Source of the DNA: Marmoricola sp. Leaf446
GTDB taxonomy: Bacteria > Actinomycetota > Actinomycetes > Propionibacteriales > Nocardioidaceae
DNA: 64,000 bases
Assembly: GCF_001424755.1 (NCBI RefSeq)
Contig: NZ_LMRF01000002.1
Location: forward strand, 75,556 to 139,555
Reading direction: 5' to 3'
Positions 1 to 7,030 of the stretch are shown here, piece after piece. The first letter of the stretch is position 1. Each line of letters begins with the position of its first letter. The notes under the pieces were generated by a model, which saw nothing but the letters and a program-made list of their open reading frames with translations, searched no databases and was not told where the DNA came from. Both the position numbers and the translations under genes were made by a program.

Positions 1-12
1 ATGGCGCGGCGC

Positions 13-70
13 TGATCACCCGGACGTCCGGGTAATCAGGCACTTGTCGGCTGTTGCAACAGCCGACAAG
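13..70. repeat. Composite palindromic repeat, family 1, copy 1
   Basis: Two adjacent dyads fill the start of the window. The first (13-38) is centred on CCCGGACGTCCGGG and pairs at 12 of 13 positions. The second (43-70) is a perfect 28-base palindrome made of CTTGTCGGCTGTTG and its complement. A related pair lies at 42045-42105 in the opposite orientation: both copies keep the CCCGGACGTCCGGG core and GCAACA near the centre of the other dyad, while the arms differ. Bases 71-226 hold nothing I can assign. A short open frame ending in TGA at 13-15 could be the tail of a gene lying upstream of the window. A role as bidirectional terminator or REP-like element is inference. Confidence 0.6.
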
Positions 71-226
71 CAGCCGAAAAGGACGTCGAGCAGCCCGAGA
101 TGTCCGGTTCCGTCGTACGCCGTGCCGCGCCCGTCGTCGACCGCGGGGTCAGCAGCGCCGTCGAGCCGCGCACACCACGCGAACAGTCGTGCACCGCAAT
201 CACCGGCTGGGGGGCACCCGCCTGCG

Positions 227-232
227 TATGGT
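227..232 (+). promoter_or_regulatory. Candidate -10 box for the betaine importer operon
   Basis: TATGGT fits the actinobacterial TANNNT -10 pattern and would start a transcript about 25 bases before the permease start at 263. An AGGGGG ribosome-binding site lies within that leader. No convincing -35 is visible. Confidence 0.35.
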
Positions 233-262
233 GTCCCCACCTATCGAGCCAGGGGGCCGTCC

Positions 263-922
263 GTGGAGAACATCACCAACTGGTTCACCTACGTCAACGA
301 CAACTTCGAGTACATCCTCGAGGAGACGATCAACCACGCGCGGATCGTGCTGATCGTGATCGCGCTGGCGACCGTCACCTCGGTGCTGCTGGGCGTGCTG
401 ATCCAGCGCCGCCCCGTCGCCCGGGCGGTCGTGCTGGCGCTGTCGGGGATCGTGCTGACGATCCCGTCGCTGGCGCTGTTCGCGCTGTTCATCCCGGTCG
501 TCGGCATCGGCAACCCCCCGGCGATGCTCGCGCTCTACCTCTACGCATTGATGCCGGTGCTGCGCAACACGGTCACGGGCCTGGACTCGGTCAGCCCCGC
601 GGTCGTGGAGTCGGCCAAGGGGATGGGCATGAGCAGCACCCAGCAGCTGCTGCGGGTGCGGCTCCCGCTCGCCTGGCCGGTCATCATGGCCGGCGTCCGG
701 ATCTCCAGCCTGATGACCGTGGGCATCGCGGCCATCGCCATCCTCGTCGGCGGCGACGGGCTCGGGAGCTACATCCAGGGCGGCCTGACCCGCTTCGGCC
801 TGCCCAACTCGGAGAACTCCGTGTGGGCCGGCGTCGTGTTCACCGTCCTGCTGGGCCTGGTGCTGGACATCGCGTTCGCGATCTTCCAGCGCTTCAGCAC
901 CCCGCGCGGGCTCCGCGCCTAG
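263..922 (+). CDS. Glycine betaine/choline-type ABC transporter permease (ProW/OpuCB family)
   Basis: Inner-membrane channel subunit of an osmoprotectant importer, 219 residues. It is a short permease with about five hydrophobic segments and the EAA-type coupling loop (VVESAKGMGMSSTQQLLRV, residues about 114-132) that docks on the ATPase. The PVLRNT stretch before it is typical of the OpuC/YehW group. I chose GTG 263 because AGGGGG lies seven bases upstream and because the longer frame back to 44 encodes low-complexity sequence crossing a palindromic repeat. It is followed after 61 bases by the ATPase gene, and a second permease and a binding lipoprotein complete the system. Betaine, proline betaine, choline or carnitine are all possible substrates. 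Confidence 0.88.
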   Translation: MENITNWFTYVNDNFEYILEETINHARIVLIVIALATVTSVLLGVLIQRRPVARAVVLALSGIVLTIPSLALFALFIPVVGIGNPPAMLALYLYALMPVLRNTVTGLDSVSPAVVESAKGMGMSSTQQLLRVRLPLAWPVIMAGVRISSLMTVGIAAIAILVGGDGLGSYIQGGLTRFGLPNSENSVWAGVVFTVLLGLVLDIAFAIFQRFSTPRGLRA

Positions 923-983
923 CCGCGCCCAGCCGCGCCCGACCGTCCCCGTCGCCCTGAGACGTCCTGAGAGAGGCAGCCAG

Positions 984-2168
984 ATGACCACCGAGCAGCA
1001 GAGCCCCGGCCAGCAGGCCCGCGAACCCAAGATCCGCCTCGACAAGGTGGGCAAGACCTACCCCGGCACCAAGGTCGCCGCCGTCGAGGAGCTGAGCCTG
1101 GACATCCACGAGGGCGAGATCCTGGTCCTGGTCGGCCCCTCGGGCTGCGGCAAGAGCACCACGCTGCGGCTGATCAACCGGATGATCGAGCCCAGCGGCG
1201 GGCGCATCCTGCTCGACGGCGAGGACGTCACCAAGGTCAACCCCGACAAGCTGCGCCGCCGGATCGGCTACGTCATCCAGCAGATCGGCCTGTTCCCGCA
1301 CCAGACCATCGCGCAGAACATCGAGACCGTCCCGCGGATGCTCGGCTGGGACAAGCAGAAGGCCAAGGCCCGCAGCGAGGAGCTGCTCGGCATGGTCGGG
1401 CTGGACCCCGAGCGCTACCGCGACAGCTACCCCAAGGCGCTCTCGGGTGGTCAGGCCCAGCGCGTGGGCGTGGCCCGGGCCCTGGGTGCCGACCCCGACA
1501 TCATGCTGATGGACGAGCCCTTCGGCGCCATCGACCCGATCACCCGCGAGCGGCTGCAGAACGAGTTCCTCCGCCTCCAGGGCGAGCTGCGCAAGACCAT
1601 CGTCTTCGTCACCCACGACATCGACGAGGCGATCAAGATGGGCGACAAGATCGCGATCCTCGGCGAGCGCAGCACGATCCGCCAGATCGACACCCCCGAG
1701 CGGATCCTGGCCTACCCGGTCGACGACTTCGTCGACGACTTCATCGGCACCGGGTCGACGATCAAGGGCCTCAACTTCCTCAAGGTCAGCTCGCTGGCCC
1801 TGACCGACTACCCCACCCTGGAGCCGGGCGGCACCGCCGAGGCCGGCCGCGCCGCGCTGCAGGACACCGGCCGCGAGTGGTTGGTCCAGCTCGACGAGAA
1901 CCGCACCCCCGTCCGCTGGATCCACGCCGACGGCCTCGACTCGGCCGACCACGAGCGCGGCGAGCCGGTCGGCGACCTGCTGCACTCCCAGGACACCTTG
2001 TTCCACGCCCTCGAGCTGATGGTGCAGAGCGCGTCCGGCGAGACCTGCGTCGTCGACGACGCGGGCGCCTTCGTCGGCGTGGTCCGGATGGCCGACCTCG
2101 CCAAGGCGATCCGCCGGGCGCAGTACGAGGCGCGGATGCACTACGAGCAGATGGAGCGTCAGTCGTGA
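984..2168 (+). CDS. Glycine betaine/choline-type ABC transporter ATP-binding protein (OpuCA/ProV family)
   Basis: Cytoplasmic ATPase, 394 residues, that powers osmolyte import through the two flanking permeases. Visible motifs are Walker A GPSGCGKST (about 51-59), signature LSGGQAQRV (about 153-161) and Walker B MLMDEPFG. The Q-loop region reads YVIQQIGLFPH, as is usual in OpuCA/ProV. After the nucleotide-binding domain come about 130 residues, of which the last 70 (GEPVGDLLHSQDTLFHALEL, then VVDDAGAFVGVV) resemble one CBS module. In OpuA/OpuC relatives, CBS modules sense ionic strength or c-di-AMP. ATG 984 is preceded by a GAGAGG ribosome-binding site. The stop codon overlaps the next start as GTGA. 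Confidence 0.92.
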   Translation: MTTEQQSPGQQAREPKIRLDKVGKTYPGTKVAAVEELSLDIHEGEILVLVGPSGCGKSTTLRLINRMIEPSGGRILLDGEDVTKVNPDKLRRRIGYVIQQIGLFPHQTIAQNIETVPRMLGWDKQKAKARSEELLGMVGLDPERYRDSYPKALSGGQAQRVGVARALGADPDIMLMDEPFGAIDPITRERLQNEFLRLQGELRKTIVFVTHDIDEAIKMGDKIAILGERSTIRQIDTPERILAYPVDDFVDDFIGTGSTIKGLNFLKVSSLALTDYPTLEPGGTAEAGRAALQDTGREWLVQLDENRTPVRWIHADGLDSADHERGEPVGDLLHSQDTLFHALELMVQSASGETCVVDDAGAFVGVVRMADLAKAIRRAQYEARMHYEQMERQS

Positions 2169-3013
2169 GCGACGCCGCCTACGGGCCGGCGATGAACCGG
2201 GTCGACACCCAGCCCGAGGCCGTCCCGGAGCCCGACGCGACGGCGACGTCCTCCGCACCCCCCGCGACGCGGCGGGCGCGGGCGATCAGGACGGCCGGCC
2301 TGTGGCTGGCGCCGGTGATGATCGGGTTGCTCGCGCTGCTGTTCTTCTTCTACTACCGCGGCCTGCAGGCCGACGGCAACAGCACCGTGATCTCGGCCCT
2401 GGACTGGGGCGACAAGCTGCTGCCGCAGACCATCCGGATCGTCTACATCGCCTTCTGGTCGACCGTCATCGTGATCCTGGTGGCGGTCCCGCTCGGCATC
2501 GTCCTGACCCGTCCCGCCGTACGCCGGATCAGCCCGTTCGTCCTCGCGGTGGCCAACTCCGGCCAGGCGCTGCCGGCGTACGGCCTGCTGGTGATCTTCC
2601 TCGGCATCATGGGCCAGGGCCGGTTCACCGTCATCGTGGCGCTCTCGCTCTACGCCCTGCTGCCGGTGCTGCGCAACACCATGGTCGGCCTCGACGGGGT
2701 CGACCGGTCGGTCATCGAGGCCGGGCGCGGCATGGGCATGACCAAGATGCAGGCGCTGACCCGCATCGAGCTGCCGCTGGCCGTGCCCATCGTGATCGCC
2801 GGGGTGCGCACCGCACTCACCCTCAACATCGGCATGGCCACGCTGGCGTTCCTCATCGGCGGCGGCGGGCTCGGCATCACCATCCAGACCGGCCTGAAGC
2901 TCAACCAGGACCCGATCCTGATCGTCGGCGCGTGGCTGGTCGCCCTCGTGGCCCTCAGCTTCGACTGGCTGGGTGCGGTGGCCGAGCGCGTGCTCAAGCC
3001 CCGCGGTCTCTGA
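2165..3013 (+). CDS. Glycine betaine/choline-type ABC transporter permease, second subunit
   Basis: Second membrane subunit of the importer, 282 residues. An N-terminal cytoplasmic tail rich in Pro, Ala and Thr (about 40 residues) leads into a first membrane helix (WLAPVMIGLLALLFFFYY). The permease core carries an EAA loop (VIEAGRGMGMTKMQALTRI) and the PVLRNT motif also seen in the first permease, so the channel is probably a heterodimer. GTG 2165 overlaps the ATPase stop codon, which implies translational coupling. An in-frame ATG at 2192 has a weaker ribosome-binding site and would shorten the tail by nine residues. Confidence 0.87.
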   Translation: MSDAAYGPAMNRVDTQPEAVPEPDATATSSAPPATRRARAIRTAGLWLAPVMIGLLALLFFFYYRGLQADGNSTVISALDWGDKLLPQTIRIVYIAFWSTVIVILVAVPLGIVLTRPAVRRISPFVLAVANSGQALPAYGLLVIFLGIMGQGRFTVIVALSLYALLPVLRNTMVGLDGVDRSVIEAGRGMGMTKMQALTRIELPLAVPIVIAGVRTALTLNIGMATLAFLIGGGGLGITIQTGLKLNQDPILIVGAWLVALVALSFDWLGAVAERVLKPRGL

Positions 3014-3090
3014 GCCCACGGCGCCACCGGACGGTTCCGGGCGCAACGGGGCAGACCCGGGCAGACCCGCGCGTGGACGAGACCAAATCG

Positions 3091-3227
3091 TTGCAACCGC
3101 GTGCGATTGCGCCCGGCGGAGGCGACCCTCCACCCCTACTGTGAGCACACCCACGGCACGGCGCCCCGCGTCGCTGCCCGTCGGTCCCGTTCGCGCGGGG
3201 CTCGCTCCGGTCGGTGGGTCCGACCGG
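3091..3227 (+). promoter_or_regulatory. Upstream region of the binding-protein gene: dyad, -10 candidate and hairpin
   Basis: The 248 bases between the second permease and the lipoprotein gene hold three signals. An imperfect dyad at 3093-3110 (GCAACCGCGTGCGATTGC, 14 of 18 positions symmetrical) resembles a LacI/TetR-type operator. A TANNNT box (TACTGT) is at 3137-3142. A perfect 8-base-pair hairpin, CCGGTCGG / CCGACCGG with loop TGGGT, is at 3207-3227. The binding protein probably has its own promoter so that it can be made in excess. I see no known riboswitch fold. Confidence 0.35.
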
Positions 3228-3261
3228 CAGGGGTCGTTGCTTCCTCACGAAGGGTGAACCG

Positions 3262-4200
3262 ATGCGCAACCACAAGAGACTGATAGCGGCGTCCCTCAGC
3301 GTCGCCGTCGCGGCGGCCCTGGCCGGCTGCGGCGGTGGCGGCAGCGGGGGCGGCGGCGGCAGCGCCCTCGACGGCGTCAAGCTGACCGTGGGCTCCAAGG
3401 ACTTCACCGAGAACATCCTGGTCGGCGAGATGTACGTCCAGGCGCTCCAGAACGAGGGCGCCGACGTGACCAGCCAGACCAACCTCGGCGGTACGTCGGT
3501 GGCGCGCGATGCGCTTCTCAACAAGGAGATCGACGTCTACCCGGAGTACACCGGCACCGGCTGGACCGTGCACCTCGGCAACGAGAACCCCAGCCAGGAC
3601 CCCGCCGAGCTGTTCAAGGTGACCTCCGAGCAGGACATCAAGGACAACAAGATCGCCTGGGTCGGCCAGTCGCCGTTCAACGACACCTACGGCTTCGCGG
3701 CCAACGGCGACCTCGCCAAGTCCGACGGTCCCTTCGACTTCGACTCGATGGCGGCCTACCTCAAGGAGAACCCTGACACCACGGTCTGCATGGAGACCGA
3801 GTTCCCCGACCGTCCCGACGGCCTCGTGCTGTTCGAGAAGGCCACCGGCTACAAGATCCCGCAGTCGCAGATCCAGATCCTCGACACCGGCCTGATCTAC
3901 ACCGAGACCAGCGACGGCAAGTGCGACTTCGGTGAGGTCTTCACCACCGACGGTCGCATCAAGGCCCTCAACCTCGAGCTCGTCGAGGACCCGGGCGTGA
4001 TGATCCTCTACAACTTGTCCTTCACCTGGCAGGACGCCGTCTACCAGGAGCACGCCGAGACCTACAAGAAGCTCGCGGACGAGATCTTCAAGGACCTCGA
4101 CGAGGAGAAGATGGCCGAGCTCAACGCCCTGGTCGACGTCGAGGGCCAGCCGGTCGAGCAGGTCGCCAAGAAGTACCTCGAGGACATCGGGCTGCTCTGA
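3262..4200 (+). CDS. Osmoprotectant (quaternary amine) ABC transporter substrate-binding lipoprotein
   Basis: Extracytoplasmic solute receptor, 312 residues, that hands a betaine- or choline-like compound to the importer. A lipoprotein signal peptide ends in LAGC (lipidated Cys about residue 23), followed by a flexible Gly/Ser linker (GGGGSGGGGGS). The mature domain opens with VGSKDFTENILVGEMY, the hallmark of the OpuAC/OsmF group, and contains DVYPEYTGTGW, the segment carrying aromatic ligand-cage residues in this family. ATG 3262 follows GAAGGGTG; the upstream in-frame start at 3214 would spoil the signal peptide. A strong terminator follows the stop codon. Confidence 0.92.
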   Translation: MRNHKRLIAASLSVAVAAALAGCGGGGSGGGGGSALDGVKLTVGSKDFTENILVGEMYVQALQNEGADVTSQTNLGGTSVARDALLNKEIDVYPEYTGTGWTVHLGNENPSQDPAELFKVTSEQDIKDNKIAWVGQSPFNDTYGFAANGDLAKSDGPFDFDSMAAYLKENPDTTVCMETEFPDRPDGLVLFEKATGYKIPQSQIQILDTGLIYTETSDGKCDFGEVFTTDGRIKALNLELVEDPGVMILYNLSFTWQDAVYQEHAETYKKLADEIFKDLDEEKMAELNALVDVEGQPVEQVAKKYLEDIGLL

Positions 4201-4227
4201 GCCTCCCCGTCCCACCGATCGACCCGT

Positions 4228-4261
4228 CCACAGCCCCGCGGCACCCGCCGCGGGGCTGTGG
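4228..4261 (+). terminator. Terminator of the osmoprotectant importer operon
   Basis: Perfect 15-base-pair stem, CCACAGCCCCGCGGC paired with its complement across the four-base loop ACCC, starting 27 bases after the lipoprotein stop codon. There is no T-run, as is common in high-GC actinobacteria. Confidence 0.75.
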
Positions 4262-4298
4262 TGCGTCCGGGCCTCGTCCGGGGCGACGTCCGGGGGAC

Positions 4299-4327
4299 CT
4301 GGACCGTGACAGCAGTTCTGTCATGAT
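4299..4327 (+). promoter_or_regulatory. Promoter and operator of the racemase gene, shared dyad copy 1
   Basis: A -35-like CTGGAC (4299-4304) and a -10-like CATGAT (4322-4327) are 17 bases apart. Between and overlapping them is the dyad TGACAGCAGTTCTGTCA (4307-4323), with arms TGACAG and CTGTCA around five bases. The same 17-mer with one change lies upstream of fadA at 8563-8579. The position suggests repression by a TetR- or GntR-type regulator answering to an acyl-CoA; that regulator is not identified in this window. Confidence 0.6.
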
Positions 4328-4334
4328 CACGGCC

Positions 4335-5489
4335 ATGACGTACGAGCTGGGTCGGGGCACGGGACCGCTGAGCGGGGTCAAGGTCGTCGAGATCGCCGGG
4401 ATCGGTCCCGGTCCGCACGCCTGCATGACCCTCGCCGACCTCGGTGCCGACGTGGTCCGCGTCGAGCGGCCCGGCGGGTCGATGCTGACCGGTGGGCCGA
4501 CCGACCTGCTCAACCGCGGCCGGCCCAGCGTCGCGCTCGACCTCAAGCACCCCGACGCCGCCGGGGTCGTCCTCGACCTGGTCGAGCACGCCGACGTGCT
4601 CGTCGAGGGGATGCGACCGGGCACCACCGAGCGGCTCGGCATCGGTCCCGAGCAGTGCCACGAGCGCAACCCCGCGCTGGTCTACGGCCGGATGACCGGC
4701 TGGGGCCAGACCGGGCCGCTGGCCGCCAGCGCCGGGCACGACCTCAACTACATCTCCATCACCGGGGCGCTGCACGGCATGGGCCAGGACCCCGCCCGGC
4801 CGCACTTCCCGAGCAACCTTGTCGGCGACTTCGGCGGCGGCTCGACCTACCTCGTCATCGGCGTCCTCGCCGCGCTGCTCGAGGCCCGCAGCAGCGGCCG
4901 CGGCCAGGTCGTCGACGCCGCGATCGTGGACGGCACCGCCCACGCCAACACGATGACCTCGGCCTTCCTCGCCGGGGGCTCGCTGCGCGAGGAGCGCGCC
5001 GCCAACCTGCTCGACGGGGGGATGCCCTTCTACGACCTCTACGAGACCTCCGACGGCCGCCACGTCTCGGTCGGGCCGCTCGAGCCGCAGTTCTACGACG
5101 AGCTGGTCCGGCTGCTGCCGCTGCCCGACGCGCCCGACCGCTACGACCTGGCCCGCTCCGGCGAGCTGCGCGAGCAGATCGCCGCCGCCTTCGCCACGCG
5201 CACCCTGGCCGAGTGGACCGAGGTCTTCGAGGGCACCGACGCCTGCGTGGCCCCCGTGGTGACGCTGAGCGAGGCCCGGACCCACCCCCACATGGCCGCG
5301 CGCGAGGTGTTCGTCGAGCACGAGGGCGTGGTGCAGCCCGCCCCAGCCCCCCGCTTCAGCCGTACGCCGAGCACGCTCAGCCTGCCGCCGGCCCCGAAGC
5401 CCGGCAACCTGACCCGGGAGGCGCTGGTCGCCTGGGGGGTGGCCGACGTCGACGGGCTGCTGGACCGGGGCGTCGTGGTCCAGTCGTGA
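4335..5489 (+). CDS. CaiB/BaiF CoA-transferase family protein, probable alpha-methylacyl-CoA racemase
   Basis: Class III CoA-transferase fold, 384 residues. In the racemase branch it interconverts (R)- and (S)-2-methylacyl-CoA so that branched fatty acids or sterol side chains can enter beta-oxidation. The landmarks of mycobacterial MCR/Amacr are present: GHDLNYISITGALHG (catalytic His), NLVGDFGGGSTYLV (catalytic Asp) and SVGPLEPQFY (Glu). The length fits the family (about 360-390). I chose ATG 4335 because the earlier ATG at 4323 lies inside the operator dyad and CATGAT sits seven bases before 4335, as in leaderless genes here. A CoA-transferase rather than racemase activity cannot be excluded. 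It shares its operator sequence with fadA-fadB. Confidence 0.85.
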   Translation: MTYELGRGTGPLSGVKVVEIAGIGPGPHACMTLADLGADVVRVERPGGSMLTGGPTDLLNRGRPSVALDLKHPDAAGVVLDLVEHADVLVEGMRPGTTERLGIGPEQCHERNPALVYGRMTGWGQTGPLAASAGHDLNYISITGALHGMGQDPARPHFPSNLVGDFGGGSTYLVIGVLAALLEARSSGRGQVVDAAIVDGTAHANTMTSAFLAGGSLREERAANLLDGGMPFYDLYETSDGRHVSVGPLEPQFYDELVRLLPLPDAPDRYDLARSGELREQIAAAFATRTLAEWTEVFEGTDACVAPVVTLSEARTHPHMAAREVFVEHEGVVQPAPAPRFSRTPSTLSLPPAPKPGNLTREALVAWGVADVDGLLDRGVVVQS

Positions 5490-5493
5490 CGTC

Positions 5494-6255
5494 GTGAGCT
5501 CCGCCCGCACGCACCTGGCCGCCGACTGCGCGGCCTGCGTGGGGCTGTGCTGCGTGGTGCCGGCGTTCTCCACCTCGAGCGAGTTCGCCATCGACAAGCC
5601 CGCCGGGACGCCCTGCCCCCACCTCGGCGACCACTTCGGCTGCACCGTCCACGACCGGCTCCCCGAGCTGGGGTTCCGCGGCTGCACGGTCTACGACTGC
5701 TTCGGCGCGGGCCAGCGGGTCGCCGCGTCGTACGCCGGACGCGACTGGCGCGACCCGGAGGTGCGGCCCGCGATGTTCGCCGACTTCGAGGTCGTCGAGC
5801 GGCTGCACGAGCTGCTCTGGTACCTCGCCGAGGCCGACGCCCGCTGCCCCGACGCCGCCCTGCGCGAGGAGGTGGCCGGGCTGCGCCAGCAGGTCGAGCG
5901 GGCCGCCGCGGCTCCCGGCGACGTGGCGGTGCTCCGGCTCCAGCTGCGCGCCGACCCGCTGCTGGGCGAGGTCAGCGCCGCGGTCCGCGGCACGGGCGGC
6001 GTCGACCTGCGCGGCCACGACCTGGCCGGGCGCGACCTGCGCGACGACGACCTGGTCGGGGCGACCCTGCGCGGTGCCGTGCTGCTCGGTGCCGACCTGC
6101 GCGGCCAGGACCTCACCGACGCCGACCTGCTGGGCGCCGACCTGCGGGGGGCCGACCTGCGGGGCGCCGACCTGGCCGGGTCGCTGTTCTGGACGCGGCT
6201 GCAGCTGCGGGCCGCGGTGACCGACGCCAGCACGGTGCTTCCGTCCGCTGGGTAG
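5494..6255 (+). CDS. Pentapeptide-repeat protein with N-terminal cysteine cluster
   Basis: Function unknown, 253 residues. The first 70 residues are rich in Cys (CAACVGLCC, then GTPCPHLGDHFGCTVHD, then GCTVYDCFG), a spacing that suggests a bound metal or Fe-S cluster, as in YkgJ-type CxxC proteins. The middle is charged and probably helical. From about residue 165 there are roughly ten pentapeptide repeats of A(D/N)LxG type (GADLRG, DADLLG, GADLRG), which fold as a right-handed beta-helix. There is no signal peptide or membrane helix. It starts four bases after the racemase stop codon and so is probably in that operon. Partner and substrate are not evident. Confidence 0.7.
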   Translation: MSSARTHLAADCAACVGLCCVVPAFSTSSEFAIDKPAGTPCPHLGDHFGCTVHDRLPELGFRGCTVYDCFGAGQRVAASYAGRDWRDPEVRPAMFADFEVVERLHELLWYLAEADARCPDAALREEVAGLRQQVERAAAAPGDVAVLRLQLRADPLLGEVSAAVRGTGGVDLRGHDLAGRDLRDDDLVGATLRGAVLLGADLRGQDLTDADLLGADLRGADLRGADLAGSLFWTRLQLRAAVTDASTVLPSAG

Positions 6256-6258
6256 CGT
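6253..6258 (+). promoter_or_regulatory. Leaderless -10 box of the SDR gene
   Basis: TAGCGT lies seven bases before ATG 6266, the pattern of leaderless promoters in this window. It supports 6266 over the upstream in-frame GTG at 6260. Confidence 0.5.
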
Positions 6259-6265
6259 CGTGGGC

Positions 6266-7030
6266 ATGGCTGACTCACTCGACGGAACAGTTGCCCTCGT
6301 CACCGGTGCCTCCAGCGGCATCGGTCACGCGACGGCCCGCTCGCTCGCCGCCCGCGGTGCGGCGGTCGCGCTCGTGGCGCGACGCACGGACCGGCTGGAG
6401 GAGCTCGCCGCGGCGATCACGGCCGACGGCGGCCGCGCGCTGACCGTCACCGCCGACGTGAGCGAGGCCGAGCAGGCCGTGGCCGCGGTGGTGCGCACGG
6501 TCGAGGCGCTCGGCCGGCTCGACACCGTGGTCAACAACGCCGGCGTGATGCTGCTGGGCCCGGTCGTCGACGCCCCCGTCGAGGAGTGGGACCGGATGGT
6601 CGACCTCAACGTCAAGGGCCTGCTCTACGTCGCCCACGCGGCGCTGCCGCACCTCCTCGAGGCGGCGCAGGACGGGCCGCGCCAGGTGGCCGACCTGGTC
6701 AACGTCTCCTCCGTCGCCGGCCGCGTGGCCCGCAACGGCAGCGGCGTCTACAACGCCACCAAGCACGCCGTCGGGGCGTTCAGCGAGTCGCTGCGGCAGG
6801 AGGTCACCCGCCGCCACGTGCGGGTCTCGCTGGTGGAGCCCGGCGCGGTCGCGACCGAGCTGGTCTCGCACAACCGCGACGAGGTGCAGGAGACCATCAA
6901 CCAGCGCTTCGCCGACATGGAGCGCCTGGAGTCCGAGGACATCGCCGAGGCGGTCGAGTTCATCGTCACCCGGCCGCGCCGGGTCGCGGTCAACGAGCTG
7001 CTGGTGCGGCCCACCGAGCAGGAGGGCTAG
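6266..7030 (+). CDS. SDR family NAD(P)-dependent oxidoreductase
   Basis: Classical short-chain dehydrogenase, 254 residues, Rossmann fold. The cofactor loop reads VTGASSGIGHATA. ARRTDR after strand 2, with basic residues, favours NADP(H). NNAGV, Ser in VNVSSVAG and YNATK (Tyr-x-x-x-Lys) complete the active site. The substrate cannot be read from sequence; the YdfG/clavulanate-dehydrogenase-like group acts on small hydroxy or keto compounds. Its stop codon shares the bases CTAG with the stop of the convergent serine hydrolase, so the two genes have no spacer. Confidence 0.85.
   Translation: MADSLDGTVALVTGASSGIGHATARSLAARGAAVALVARRTDRLEELAAAITADGGRALTVTADVSEAEQAVAAVVRTVEALGRLDTVVNNAGVMLLGPVVDAPVEEWDRMVDLNVKGLLYVAHAALPHLLEAAQDGPRQVADLVNVSSVAGRVARNGSGVYNATKHAVGAFSESLRQEVTRRHVRVSLVEPGAVATELVSHNRDEVQETINQRFADMERLESEDIAEAVEFIVTRPRRVAVNELLVRPTEQEG

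Noticed and set aside
16-240. Open frame on the minus strand at the left edge
   Set aside because: It crosses a double palindrome, has no recognisable domain and no ribosome-binding site.
3014-3261. Riboswitch before the binding-protein gene
   Set aside because: One stable hairpin exists, but no known consensus or multi-helix core can be traced by eye.
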